From the NCBI GenBank assembly GCA_000621185.1, contig KK211224.1, positions 1 through 64,000 of the forward strand: a DNA stretch of 64,000 nt, given 5' to 3'. The notes beneath the pieces are model-generated. The model ran no database searches. It had not been told where the DNA came from and worked only from the letters and a program-made list of their open reading frames with translations. How positions within the stretch are numbered: position 1 is the first letter of the stretch; each line of letters starts with the position of its first letter. The position numbers were made by a program, and so were the translations under genes. The DNA comes from Franconibacter pulveris DSM 19144. Lineage in GTDB: Bacteria > Pseudomonadota > Gammaproteobacteria > Enterobacterales > Enterobacteriaceae. Shown piece by piece: positions 9,775-18,697 of this stretch.

Positions 9775-10163
9775 TGCTGTTCCTTTAAAAAACGCTAACA
9801 CGCTATTCACCCTCAGGTGGGCAGCAGGAATAGGCGTGAACGAGAAAATAACAAGGTGCTATCCTACAAATAATAAAGCGGCGATGTAAGCAATCCTTAT
9901 TTTTCGGAGGCGTTGAAAGCACGCAAACGCAAAAAATAAGATTACGCCAGGCCTGCTTATTCATGCGTGAGGTCGTCGGTGGGTATAATATATTGCTTGC
10001 TTGTTTATTATTTGTTATTTGAATTTATTCTGTTGATGTATTCACCGTATTTATTTCTTGCGATGTGCGTTAGTGTGTTGCTGGTTAATAAAAAGCATAA
10101 GGCCGCATGACGAATAAGACATTCAAAAATTAAATGCCTTTAATTTTACTATTTAATAAATCT
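9775..10163. promoter_or_regulatory. Divergent acrE/acrS control region
   Basis: These 389 bases separate the two divergent genes and are clearly richer in A+T than the flanking coding DNA, with runs such as those near 9990-10030. They must hold both promoters and the AcrS operator, but I could not identify an AcrR-type palindrome with confidence. In E. coli, acrEF is silenced by H-NS; the AT-richness is compatible with that. Confidence 0.5.
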
Positions 10164-10913
10164 ATGGCTCGAAAAACAAAACTTGATGCGCTTAAAACGC
10201 GTCAGCAGCTTCTCGACGCTGCCATCACAGAATTTGCTACACGCGGGTTTAACGGCACCACGCTCACTGATATCGCCCGAGCGGCAGGCGTTACGCGCGG
10301 TGCGGTTTACTGGCATTTCGAAAGCAAAGAGGCGCTTTTTAATGAAATCTGGAAAGAGCAGTTGCCCGTACGACAAATCATTGCGCCGCTGCTTTCCTCT
10401 GAGACGCGGCATAATCCGCTCCAGTTGCTGCGTGAAACGTTAACGCTTGCCTTGCAATATGTTTCCTGTAATCCGCGCTGGCGCGCATTAATGCAGATTC
10501 TGTATCAAAAATGTGAATTCAACAGCGAGATGATGCCGGAGCAGGAGATTCGTAGTCAGCTTGGTTTTAATAAAGAACGCATGGCTGCGCTCATTCGGCA
10601 GTGCATAGCAAGCGGGCAGGTATCGCAAAGCATAAATATTGAACTTACGCTCACGCTTTTTTGTGGTTGCCTGAGCGGTATTGTTAAAAACTGGTTATTA
10701 AAACCTGACGCGATAAACCTATACGGTCAGGCTCAGGAGATAGTCGATAATATGCTACTGATGTTGCCGCCGAATAATAAGGAAAACGTGGCGACATTAT
10801 CCGCGACAAGCGTTGAATTTACGCCCGCCGCGGAGAATAACGTTCCGATTACTCTTCCTGAAGTTGGGGCTGCGTTTCACCATGGTGGGATAAATCCGCG
10901 CCCAGGCGAGTGA
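10164..10913 (+). CDS. acrS: TetR-family repressor of efflux genes
   Basis: This 249-residue TetR/AcrR-family regulator is divergent from acrEF. The ATG at 10164 begins MARKTKLDALKTRQQ, the classic AcrR/AcrS N-terminus. The helix-turn-helix spans about residues 25-55 (TLTDIARAAGVTRGAVYWHF), and a ligand-binding helical domain follows. The E. coli protein has about 220 residues; here there is an extra C-terminal tail of about 30 residues, poorly conserved in character. The last 65 bases overlap the 3' end of the convergent MHYT gene. It probably represses acrEF and/or acrAB. Confidence 0.92.
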   Translation: MARKTKLDALKTRQQLLDAAITEFATRGFNGTTLTDIARAAGVTRGAVYWHFESKEALFNEIWKEQLPVRQIIAPLLSSETRHNPLQLLRETLTLALQYVSCNPRWRALMQILYQKCEFNSEMMPEQEIRSQLGFNKERMAALIRQCIASGQVSQSINIELTLTLFCGCLSGIVKNWLLKPDAINLYGQAQEIVDNMLLMLPPNNKENVATLSATSVEFTPAAENNVPITLPEVGAAFHHGGINPRPGE

Positions 10914-12960
10914 TAGTATCAGGCGGCAGGGGCTTGCCAAGCAAATAGCCCTGCAGCGTGTTACAGCCGAGCCGCGTCAGGAATTGCTGCTGCTCCACGG
11001 TCTCCACGCCTTCAGCCACAACCTTCAGGTTGAGCGTTTTAGCCAGCGCGACAATGGCGGAGACGATCGTCGCATCTTCGCCGTCAGCGCTTAGCTCATT
11101 AACGAAAGCGCGGTCAATTTTCAGCTCGCTGGCGGGCAGACGCTTAAGGTAAAGCAGGCTGGAATAGCCGGTACCAAAATCATCAATCGAGGCTCTTACG
11201 CCAAGATCGGTCAGGCGCGTGAGCATACGTACGCTCTCATCCGGGTTGTTCATCGCCGTGGTTTCAGTGACTTCCAGAATGAGTTTATCCGGCGGAATAT
11301 TGTACTTCTCAAGGCAGCCGGTAATGGTCTCAATCAGCGAAGGTTGTTCAAACTGTAGCGTAGAGAGGTTAACCGCGACTGACCATTGCGTATGCCCCTG
11401 ACGGTGCCATTCGCTTAACTGATGGCAGGCCTCATCCAGAACCCAGTCGCCGATGGGAATGATCATGCCGGTTTTTTCCGCCAGCGGTAGAAAAAGATCG
11501 GGCGATAACAGTCCGCGTTTCGGATGTTGCCAGCGCAGCAGGGCTTCAAAACCGATAACCGGTCCGGCTGGCGCCTGAAACTTTGGCTGATAAACCAGCC
11601 GCAACTCCTGACGCTCAAGGGCCATCCACAGGTCATTCATCAGTTGTAGCTGGGCTTGCGCCATCGTGTTCATCGAGGGCTGGAAGAAGTTATAGCCATT
11701 ACGCCCGGTATGCTTGGTGTGATACATCGCCGCATCGGCGTTAAACATCAATTCACGTTCGTTATTGCCGTCATGAGGATAAAAGGCAATGCCCACGCTC
11801 AGCGTGACCTGCAGTTCATAATGTTCAATTGAGAAAGGCGTATCGATAGCGCGCACCATCGCACTGGCAAGCGTCGCCGCATCGTCTGGCTCTGCTGTTT
11901 CCACCAGCAGAACAAACTCGTCGCCGCCAATACGGGCCAGGGTATATTGTCCTTTCAGAAGCTCTTTTAGCCGCTCGGTAACGGCGATTAACAGTTGGTC
12001 GCCAATATCATGCCCGTAAGCATCATTCACCGCTTTAAAACCGTCGAGGTCCATAAACATCAGCGCGAAACGCGAGTTCTCGCGATTAGCTTTGTGTATG
12101 GCCTGGTCGAGACGGTCTTCCAGTAGAATACGGTTCGGTAGCCGCGTCAGGGTATCCTGTAACGCCAGTTGAGCAAGTTCACGATTGGCCTCGGCAAGAG
12201 AAGAGGCGAGCAGCGAAGTGCGGGCCTGCAGTCGAGCGTCGAACATAGAAACCAGCAGCGTAATGCCAAGAATGAATAGCGTGACCATAATGACCAGTAC
12301 AGCCAGCCAGTCGTTATTAACGCCGCTATGCATGCCGTGAGTGCCATAAGGAAAATGAGCCGCCATCATGCCGGTATAATGCATCCCGGCGATAGCGATG
12401 CCCATCACTACCGCCGCACCAGCGCGCATCAGCGCCATTTGCCCGCCATCGCGACGCAAATGAAAGGTCAGCCACAGCGCGGCGACAGATGCCAGCAGCG
12501 CGATGGCAATGGAAAGTGCAACCCAGGTCCAACTCCAGATGATGCCTGGCTGCACCAGCAAGGCCGCCATGCCGGTATAGTGCATGGCCGCTATTCCGCA
12601 GCCCAACACCAGCGAGCCCGGTAATAAGCGGGAAATGTGTAATTGATGGCCGCACACCAGCCAGAGCGCGAAAAAGGAAGATCCTATCGCAATCAGCATG
12701 GAGACAGCGGTAACCAGCGGATCATAGCTGAGCGATATCGACAGGTTCATGGCCAGCATGCCAATAAAGTGCATCGCCCAGATGCCGATGCCCATGGCAA
12801 TGCTGCCGCCGCAGAGCCAAACGCGCGCCGCCGTGCCGCTACTGGTGGTTACCCGGGCAGCCATATTAAGCGCAGTATACGAAGCCAGGATGGCGACAAT
12901 AAAAGAAATCACGACCAGGATCTGGTCATAATGACTAACCAGCATGGCGTTGTTATCCAT
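10849..12960 (-). CDS. MHYT-GGDEF-EAL membrane protein (c-di-GMP metabolism)
   Basis: This 703-residue protein has an N-terminal seven-helix MHYT sensor (MHFIG near 63, MHYTG near 128 and 192, a putative metal/gas-sensing array), then GGDEF (RIGGDEF near 345) and EAL (FEALLRWQHP near 470; DDFGTGYSS and KIDRAF follow). Both catalytic signatures are intact, so it could be a cyclase, a phosphodiesterase or both. The residues where the inhibitory RxxD I-site normally lies read KGQY. The start may be the ATG at 12960 or a GTG at 12969; neither has a strong ribosome site. It is absent from this place in E. coli K-12 as I recall it, and overlaps acrS tail to tail. Confidence 0.92.
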   Translation of the reverse strand: MDNNAMLVSHYDQILVVISFIVAILASYTALNMAARVTTSSGTAARVWLCGGSIAMGIGIWAMHFIGMLAMNLSISLSYDPLVTAVSMLIAIGSSFFALWLVCGHQLHISRLLPGSLVLGCGIAAMHYTGMAALLVQPGIIWSWTWVALSIAIALLASVAALWLTFHLRRDGGQMALMRAGAAVVMGIAIAGMHYTGMMAAHFPYGTHGMHSGVNNDWLAVLVIMVTLFILGITLLVSMFDARLQARTSLLASSLAEANRELAQLALQDTLTRLPNRILLEDRLDQAIHKANRENSRFALMFMDLDGFKAVNDAYGHDIGDQLLIAVTERLKELLKGQYTLARIGGDEFVLLVETAEPDDAATLASAMVRAIDTPFSIEHYELQVTLSVGIAFYPHDGNNERELMFNADAAMYHTKHTGRNGYNFFQPSMNTMAQAQLQLMNDLWMALERQELRLVYQPKFQAPAGPVIGFEALLRWQHPKRGLLSPDLFLPLAEKTGMIIPIGDWVLDEACHQLSEWHRQGHTQWSVAVNLSTLQFEQPSLIETITGCLEKYNIPPDKLILEVTETTAMNNPDESVRMLTRLTDLGVRASIDDFGTGYSSLLYLKRLPASELKIDRAFVNELSADGEDATIVSAIVALAKTLNLKVVAEGVETVEQQQFLTRLGCNTLQGYLLGKPLPPDTITRLGADLSHHGETQPQLQEE

Positions 12961-13415
12961 AGGGGTCACAGCGTCTCGCAGTTTTGCTTAAAAGAATAGA
13001 GATGAATTAAAGCGCCGACATTATCATTGGCAGAATAGTCGGGAAAGTGATTTAAGGCCCTTGTTTTCAGATGGATTTGATAGACATTACCAGCGATTAC
13101 GTAGAGATGTGTAAAACCGGAAAATATATAATACAGACTACGTAATTTTATAATTAACTCCCGACAATTTCAGGAGAGACATTTTTCGAAAAAGACCGGG
13201 CAATCAGCGTGTTGACGCATTTGCAACACGTCTGTGCGGGAAGCTTAAAAGAGTAGAGGATAAAAAGAGAGCTCACCCTTCCGCTTTCGTTTAGCACGCC
13301 AGCGGTCGCTATTTTTATGACGTGCCTCTTGCCCGATAAAAAGAACAGGCAGCGGCAAAGAGAAATAATCGTGGCGGCTTAAGCCAAATTTTCCTCGTCT
13401 GTAAATAACGGACAA
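12961..13415. promoter_or_regulatory. Upstream region of the MHYT gene with paired TACGTA boxes
   Basis: About 450 bases without a gene. It contains the inverted repeat ATTACGTAG (13096-13104) and CTACGTAAT (13138-13146), centres 42 bases apart, flanking an AT-rich block (about 13117-13132) with -10-like hexamers on the minus strand. This is a plausible promoter-operator for the MHYT-GGDEF-EAL gene. The rest, towards fis, shows nothing recognisable. Confidence 0.45.
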
Positions 13416-13453
13416 CAAAAAAGGCGCTTCCCCATGCCGGTTAGCGCCTTTTT
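13416..13453 (-). terminator. fis terminator
   Basis: AAAAAAGGCGCT and AGCGCCTTTTT pair around a 14-base loop, 25 bases after the fis stop. The minus strand ends in a T-run. Confidence 0.85.
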
Positions 13454-13477
13454 ATTCAGCAAGTTAACTAAGCGAAC

Positions 13478-13774
13478 TTAGTTCATGCCGTATTTTTTCA
13501 GTTTCTTACGCAGCGTGCCGCGGTTGATACCCATCATCAGCGCCGCGCGGGTCTGGTTACCGCGGGTGTATTGCATCACCATGTCCAACAGGGGCTGTTC
13601 TACTTCAGCCAGTACCAGCTCGTAGAGGTCGTTCACATCCTGACCATTCAGTTGAGCAAAATAGTTCTTCAGTGCCTGTTTTACCGAGTCACGCAGGGGT
13701 TTTTGGGTTACCTGATCCTGAGAGTTAACGGTAGAAACGGTCAGTACGTCAGAATTTACGCGTTGTTCGAACAT
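13478..13774 (-). CDS. fis: DNA-binding nucleoid protein Fis
   Basis: This 98-residue protein has the full Fis length and sequence: an N-terminal beta-hairpin arm, a dimer helix pair, and the C-terminal helix-turn-helix ([20 protein letters not shown], about 74-93). Fis bends DNA and controls rRNA/tRNA promoters, recombination and many growth genes. It follows dusB by 25 bases and is transcribed from the growth-regulated promoter ahead of dusB. Confidence 0.98.
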
Positions 13775-13799
13775 AGTTCTGTCAGCTCTTTATTTCTGT

Positions 13800-14765
13800 T
13801 TACGCAAAATTTTCGAAGTATGCCTCCAACGCCTCCAGCTGTTCGCTGGCGTCTTCTATGGCGTTGAATGTGCGCCGAAACTGGTCATCCGGAGCATGTT
13901 CCTGAAGATACCAGGAAACGTGTTTACGCGCGATTCGGTACCCTTTTGCCTGGCCGTAAAAGTCATGCAGTTCCCGAACGTGCGCGCAAAGCAAGCGCTT
14001 AACCTCTACCAGCGGCAGGGGGGGCAGCAACTCTCCAGTGTCCAGATAATGCTGGATTTCCCGGAAGATCCAGGGTCTTCCCTGAGCGGCTCGTCCTATC
14101 ATCAGGGCATCCGCCCCTGTATAGTCGAGCACAGCTCTGGCTTTAAGCGGGTCAGTAATGTCGCCATTCGCGATAACCGGAATGGAAACCGTCTGCTTAA
14201 CTGTCCGAATGCTGTCGTATTCTGCGTTACCCTGAAACAAACAGGCGCGTGTACGGCCGTGAATGGTCAGCGCCTGAATACCACAATCTTCAGCCAATTG
14301 GGCAATCTCTACACAGTTACGGTTCGCCGGATCCCAGCCGGTGCGAATCTTCAGCGTAACGGGAACGTCCACTGCATTTACTACCGCGGTAAGGATAGAC
14401 TTCACCAGATCCGGGTATTGCAGCAGGGCTGAGCCCGCCAGCTTGCGATTCACCTTTTTGGCCGGGCAACCCATATTGATATCAATAATCTGGGCGCCGC
14501 TTTCCACGTTAATGCGTGCGGCTTCCGCCATCTCTTCCGGCACGCTACCCGCGATCTGCACGGTGCGAATACCGGGCTCATCCACATGGACCATCCGCAA
14601 ACGAGATTTGTCGCTCGCCCACACTTCCGGGTTAGAGGACATCATCTCTGAAACGGTTAACCCCGCTCCCATCTCGTAACACAGCGTCCTGAATGGTCTG
14701 TCAGTGATGCCAGCCATAGGTGCTGCAATCAGGCGATTTCTGAGCTGGTGGTGTCCGATACGCAT
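13800..14765 (-). CDS. dusB: tRNA-dihydrouridine synthase B
   Basis: This 321-residue FMN-dependent enzyme reduces uridine to dihydrouridine in the tRNA D-loop. It has a TIM barrel with the N-terminal [13 protein letters not shown] motif, the catalytic cysteine in [19 protein letters not shown] (near 101) and phosphate-binding [10 protein letters not shown] (near 225). A C-terminal helical RNA-binding domain follows. It is the first gene of the dusB-fis operon, the typical enterobacterial arrangement. Confidence 0.97.
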   Translation of the reverse strand: MRIGHHQLRNRLIAAPMAGITDRPFRTLCYEMGAGLTVSEMMSSNPEVWASDKSRLRMVHVDEPGIRTVQIAGSVPEEMAEAARINVESGAQIIDINMGCPAKKVNRKLAGSALLQYPDLVKSILTAVVNAVDVPVTLKIRTGWDPANRNCVEIAQLAEDCGIQALTIHGRTRACLFQGNAEYDSIRTVKQTVSIPVIANGDITDPLKARAVLDYTGADALMIGRAAQGRPWIFREIQHYLDTGELLPPLPLVEVKRLLCAHVRELHDFYGQAKGYRIARKHVSWYLQEHAPDDQFRRTFNAIEDASEQLEALEAYFENFA

Positions 14766-14797
14766 GAGTTAAGAAATGACCATACTGTGCCTGCAAG

Positions 14798-14833
14798 GCG
14801 GCGTATATTACGCATTTTTTGCACGAGATGAAA
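14798..14833 (-). promoter_or_regulatory. Promoter of dusB-fis
   Basis: On the minus strand TTTCAT and TAATAT lie 17 bases apart, followed by a GC-rich discriminator (ACGCCGCC). A weak -35 plus a GC-rich discriminator is the hallmark of the growth-rate and stringently controlled fis promoter. The start site would be near 14798, about 33 bases before dusB. Fis autorepression sites are expected upstream but were not mapped. Confidence 0.65.
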
Positions 14834-15087
14834 GGCCAAACTTTGAACAATCGGCTGTTATAGATCAAAGAACAAGCGGCTTGGCAGCGAGTGTGAATTA
14901 ATAAGTCTTATAAATCATTTAGTTGAGAGGATGGCATCAACGCTAATTTCTTACGTTTGGCTTATAACTTCTTTCATTTCGTTGCTTCCGCACCCTGGTC
15001 ATTCTGGCTGACTTGCTGATTTAATGCACAGCTGAACGGGAATTCGTGCGGACTAACTCACATTTTTAAGAAAATAATGCGCTCAAA
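14834..15087. other. Region upstream of the dusB promoter
   Basis: Together with 14766-14833 this makes a 353-base gap. It is AT-rich, without a gene, and probably holds the upstream activation and Fis sites of the dusB-fis promoter. No repeats were seen. Confidence 0.4.
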
Positions 15088-15112
15088 AGGGCGAGACGCA
15101 GCGTCTCGCCCT
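15088..15112 (-). terminator. Hairpin after the carbonic anhydrase gene
   Basis: AGGGCGAGACGC and GCGTCTCGCCCT form a perfect 12-bp inverted repeat 6 bases past the stop. The minus-strand flank (TTTTGAGC) has only a short T-run. Confidence 0.7.
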
Positions 15113-15118
15113 GAAGCA

Positions 15119-15862
15119 TTATTCGTCAATAACGACGCGCCCGTGGGGTGGCTGTACCGGACGATTGTTATCGTGATGCATCACCGATTTGAATTTATCA
15201 AGCTGTGCCGGAGAAAGGGTAAGCGGATGTTTTAACACAAGCCAGGTCACCCCTTCAGAGCAAGGCGGCGTAGTGAGCGAGCCGCTAAAACGGTAATGCG
15301 TTTTATCCTGAGGCAGCAGCTTATTAATATCCACGCTGGCCGTCAGCGGCTGGCTCACCTCCGCTTTCGCGGGCATCGCCTGCCAGAGCTTCTCCAGCTC
15401 GTTGTTGGCTTTGCCTGTTTCAAACATCACGGCCACCACGGCAATTTCACCAGCCGCGTTTTTATGCACCAGGTGCATCTCCATTGCATAGTGTTTACCG
15501 TGCAACGTATTTTCGCTCGGCGCATGGAAATGGAACTGCTGAAGTGCGAAAGACTCGCCATCGAGGGTGAGGGTATCCTGGGTTTTCCCGTTTACGCTTG
15601 CCTGAATGGTATGGCCGTTGTTCAGAATTAAATTTGGCCCCTCAACGTAATGTATTTGCAGCGGGTTCGGCTGCGTTTTTACTGTGCGCTCGATATCAAT
15701 AGGAGACTGGTTCATCCCTTTCTGACAGAGCGAGTATTGCGCATCCAGTTCGCCCCAGTGTTCCGGAGCGCCTTCACCTTCATAGCTCCAGTGCGAAGCC
15801 ATGGCCAGAGTGGGCAGCATGCTCAGGGCGAGCAGCGCCGATTTAACGTGTGCGGTAGTCAT
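15119..15862 (-). CDS. cah: Periplasmic alpha-type carbonic anhydrase
   Basis: This 247-residue enzyme hydrates CO2 to bicarbonate. The ATG at 15862 (GAGA upstream) gives a Sec signal peptide cleaved after AMA near residue 22, so the protein is periplasmic. Alpha-family zinc ligands are visible as QFHFHAPSEN (two histidines) and MEMHLVHKN (third histidine). The conserved SLTTPPCSEGV segment lines the active site. It sits alone between dusB-fis and prmA, where E. coli K-12 has no such gene to my knowledge. The symbol follows other enterobacterial alpha-carbonic anhydrases. Confidence 0.93.
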   Translation of the reverse strand: MTTAHVKSALLALSMLPTLAMASHWSYEGEGAPEHWGELDAQYSLCQKGMNQSPIDIERTVKTQPNPLQIHYVEGPNLILNNGHTIQASVNGKTQDTLTLDGESFALQQFHFHAPSENTLHGKHYAMEMHLVHKNAAGEIAVVAVMFETGKANNELEKLWQAMPAKAEVSQPLTASVDINKLLPQDKTHYRFSGSLTTPPCSEGVTWLVLKHPLTLSPAQLDKFKSVMHHDNNRPVQPPHGRVVIDE

Positions 15863-16011
15863 AAAACATTCTCTGAGTGGATATTTCAGCAATTTATATT
15901 TGTGAAATCTATAGTTTCACTCAGTTATTATAGGGGTAAAAGCGAAGGGGCAGTTGATAAAAAAAGCGAGACGGAAAAGGAAACGGCGCGAGCCTGGCCC
16001 GCGCCTGAAAA

Positions 16012-16893
16012 TTACTGCTTAACGCCGGTAATGCGGCACCACTCTTCTTTTTCAACCACTGGATCAAGCGCAAAGGTCCCGGCATACGCTTCGCATACGC
16101 TCTGCGCCTGGCTTGCCAGAATGCCGGACAGGCCAAGCTGGCCGCCTTTGATCGGCAGCACGCTGATAAGCGGCGCCAGTTCGCGCAGAGGACCGGCCAG
16201 AATGTTCGCGACCACCACATCGGCCTGCATATCGGCAGGCTGATCCTGCGGCAGATAAAGCGCCAGACGGTCAGACACGCCGTTGCGTTCGGCGTTGTCG
16301 CGGCTCGCCTGAATCGCCTGCGGGTCGATATCAATGCCGATGGCTTTCGCGGCGCCTAGCTTCAGAGCGGCGATGGCGAGGATGCCGGAGCCGCAGCCGA
16401 AGTCGATAACCGTCTTGCCGGTTAAATCGAGGCTGTCCAGCCATTGCAGGCAGAGCGACGTGGTGGGATGGGTGCCGGTGCCGAAAGCAAGGCCTGGGTC
16501 GAGCATGACGTTTACCGCATTCTCATCCGGTACCGGACGCCAGCTTGGGCAAATCCACAGCCGCTCGCCAAAGCGCATCGGGTGGAAGTTATCCATCCAT
16601 TCGCGCTCCCAGTCCTTATCTTCCAGTTGTTCAATTTTGTGGCGAAAGCCCGCGCCCAGCAACGGATGATTTTCCAGTAGTGTTACCACTTCCTGCATAT
16701 CGGTTTCGGCGTCGTACAGGCCAATAACGTCGGTATCGCCCCACAGGCGGGTTTCGCCAGGCAGCGGTTCGAACACCGGCGTATCGTGGGTATCCTGAAA
16801 CGTGATGGAGACCGCGCCGCTTTCCATCAGCGCGTCACTCAACTCTTCGGCGTTCGCCCCGGTGGTGTTAATTTTCAGTTGGATCCATGGCAT
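16012..16893 (-). CDS. prmA: Ribosomal protein L11 methyltransferase
   Basis: This 293-residue SAM-dependent enzyme trimethylates ribosomal protein L11. An N-terminal L11-recognition domain (about 1-55) is linked by a helix to a Rossmann methyltransferase fold. SAM-binding [20 protein letters not shown] is near 160-180, and the substrate motif [10 protein letters not shown] near 225. It follows panF by 11 bases, as in E. coli. Confidence 0.97.
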   Translation of the reverse strand: MPWIQLKINTTGANAEELSDALMESGAVSITFQDTHDTPVFEPLPGETRLWGDTDVIGLYDAETDMQEVVTLLENHPLLGAGFRHKIEQLEDKDWEREWMDNFHPMRFGERLWICPSWRPVPDENAVNVMLDPGLAFGTGTHPTTSLCLQWLDSLDLTGKTVIDFGCGSGILAIAALKLGAAKAIGIDIDPQAIQASRDNAERNGVSDRLALYLPQDQPADMQADVVVANILAGPLRELAPLISVLPIKGGQLGLSGILASQAQSVCEAYAGTFALDPVVEKEEWCRITGVKQ

Positions 16894-16904
16894 GGCAAAA
16901 CTCT

Positions 16905-18359
16905 TTATTTATCGACAGATGAAACGGCTGCGGCTTGCATTACGGGGCGACCAAAACGGTTACCTACAAGGAAAGCCAGCAGACTTAAAAGCAGAGACGG
17001 CACAATCGGGTGAAAACCCAGGTATTGTATCTTTAGCGTAGCCAAAACGGCGTAGAGCACCGCGCCGACGATCATCGCGCTGAGCGCGCCGGCCGCGTTC
17101 GCTCGCTCCCAGTACAGCCCCAGCACCAGCGGCCACAAGAAAACCGCTTCCAGGCCGCCAAAGGCCAGCAGGTTGAGCCAGATAATCATTTCCGGCGGAC
17201 GCCAGGCCGCCAGCAGCAGCAACGCGCTCAACACCAGCGTGATAACCGAAGACATGCGCTTAAGGCGTTTTTCGTTATGGATCTGGTCCGGGTGCAGGTT
17301 CAGCCAGAGATCTTTTACGATCGTGGCGGAAGATTGCAGCAGCTGCGCGTTAATGGTCGACATGATCGCCGCCATCGGCGCAGCGAGGAAGATCCCCGCC
17401 GCCACCGGCGGCAGCACGGTGACCATCAGCGTAGGGATAACCAGATCCGGCACTTTTAGATCGGGCAATACGGCACGGCCCAGCGCACCCGCGAGATGCA
17501 TCCCGAGCATCAGGATAGCGACCACAATGGTGCCGATGATAATACCGCTGTGCACCGCCTTGCTGTCTTTATAAGAGATGCAGCGTACCGCCGTATGCGG
17601 CAGGCCAATGACGCCGAAGCAAACCAACACCCAAAACGAGGCCATAAAGGTTGGCGAGAGGATATCCTCTGCGCCCTGCGGCGCGACCAGCTTCGGATCG
17701 ATATGCTGAAGCTTTTCCACCGCGCTGTGCAGGCCGCCTGCGGCGTGAATAATGCCCACCAGCAGCAAGATGGTGCCAATCAGCATGACCAGCCCCTGCA
17801 TCGTGTCGTTAAGCACGCTGGCGCGAAAGCCGCCAAATGCGGTATAGAGCGCAATGCTGATGCCGAAAATCAGCAGGCCGGTTTCATAGGGAATGCCCGC
17901 CGCGGTTTCCAGCAGGCGCGCGCCGCCAATAAATTGCACCGTCATGGCGCCAATAAAGGCCACCAGCAGGCTCAGGCTGGCAAGCCATACCAGCAGACGG
18001 CTTTGGTAGCGTGCGTAAAGCATGTCGTTAAGCGTGACGGCGTTATAGCGGCGGGCGAGAATAGCGAACTTCTTGCCCAGAATGCCGAGAGAAAGCCAGA
18101 CGGCGGGGAGTTGAATCATCGCCAGCAGTACCCAGCCCAGACCATATTTATAGGCTGCGCCCGGGCCACCGATAAATGAACTGGCGCTAATGTAAGTCGC
18201 CGTCAGCGTCATCGCCAGCACAAACCCGCCCATGGAACGGCTGCCAAGGAAGTATTCGTTAAGGAAGTTTCCCGTCGTGCGCTTGCGCATGGCGTAGAGC
18301 GAAAGGCCAAATACCACCAGCAGATAGGCGATAAGAGGAAGGATCACTTCATGCTGCAT
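16905..18359 (-). CDS. panF: Sodium/pantothenate symporter
   Basis: This 484-residue member of the sodium:solute symporter (SSS) family imports pantothenate with Na+. About 13 hydrophobic helices can be traced. The SSS signature ([26 protein letters not shown] region, about 165-190) is present. Its start overlaps the end of yhdT by 11 bases, indicating translational coupling, and prmA follows closely. Confidence 0.96.
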   Translation of the reverse strand: MQHEVILPLIAYLLVVFGLSLYAMRKRTTGNFLNEYFLGSRSMGGFVLAMTLTATYISASSFIGGPGAAYKYGLGWVLLAMIQLPAVWLSLGILGKKFAILARRYNAVTLNDMLYARYQSRLLVWLASLSLLVAFIGAMTVQFIGGARLLETAAGIPYETGLLIFGISIALYTAFGGFRASVLNDTMQGLVMLIGTILLLVGIIHAAGGLHSAVEKLQHIDPKLVAPQGAEDILSPTFMASFWVLVCFGVIGLPHTAVRCISYKDSKAVHSGIIIGTIVVAILMLGMHLAGALGRAVLPDLKVPDLVIPTLMVTVLPPVAAGIFLAAPMAAIMSTINAQLLQSSATIVKDLWLNLHPDQIHNEKRLKRMSSVITLVLSALLLLAAWRPPEMIIWLNLLAFGGLEAVFLWPLVLGLYWERANAAGALSAMIVGAVLYAVLATLKIQYLGFHPIVPSLLLSLLAFLVGNRFGRPVMQAAAVSSVDK

Positions 18360-18591
18360 CGTTATCCTCCAGCGGAATATCGCGATAAATAAATTTCACC
18401 ATCAACCAGCAGAGCAGAATGAACAGCAGCGGCACCAGCAGACAAGCCATCTCAAACCAGTGCGGCAGGCCCGTTACGCCTGTTGCTGAATCAGGTAAGT
18501 AAGCAGCCACTAACCATGCGGCGAGATAGAGAAGGGTCAGCCACAGCGCCCAGCGCGCCTCTTTATGGGCCTGAACAAAACGGTTGTCCAT
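18349..18591 (-). CDS. yhdT: YhdT family membrane protein (DUF997)
   Basis: This 80-residue protein has two hydrophobic helices (about 17-34 and 47-68). It is always found just upstream of panF in this family and overlaps it by 11 bases. It may be a small partner of the pantothenate symporter, by analogy with small subunits of other SSS carriers; that role is inference. Confidence 0.9.
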   Translation of the reverse strand: MDNRFVQAHKEARWALWLTLLYLAAWLVAAYLPDSATGVTGLPHWFEMACLLVPLLFILLCWLMVKFIYRDIPLEDNDAA

Positions 18592-18649
18592 TTTTATCCC
18601 TTGTGACGTAAGAAAGCGGCGATTGTACCGCAGCAGCAGGGGGAGGCGA

Positions 18650-18680
18650 CAAAAAATAAAGGCCAGCGGAAGCTGGCCTT
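18650..18680 (-). terminator. accBC terminator
   Basis: GGCCAGC-GGAA-GCTGGCC (18661-18678) is followed on the minus strand by TTTATTTTTTG. It begins 18 bases past the accC stop. Confidence 0.88.
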
Positions 18681-18697
18681 ATCAATGAAAGCAGGGC

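Noticed and set aside
9948-9955. CAGGCCTG palindrome in the acrE/acrS gap as the AcrS operator
   Set aside because: Only 8 bases and unlike known AcrR-family operators; expected by chance.
15985-16005. GGCGCG / CGCGCC stem after prmA as a terminator
   Set aside because: The stem is short, the loop long and the T-run broken; too weak to annotate.
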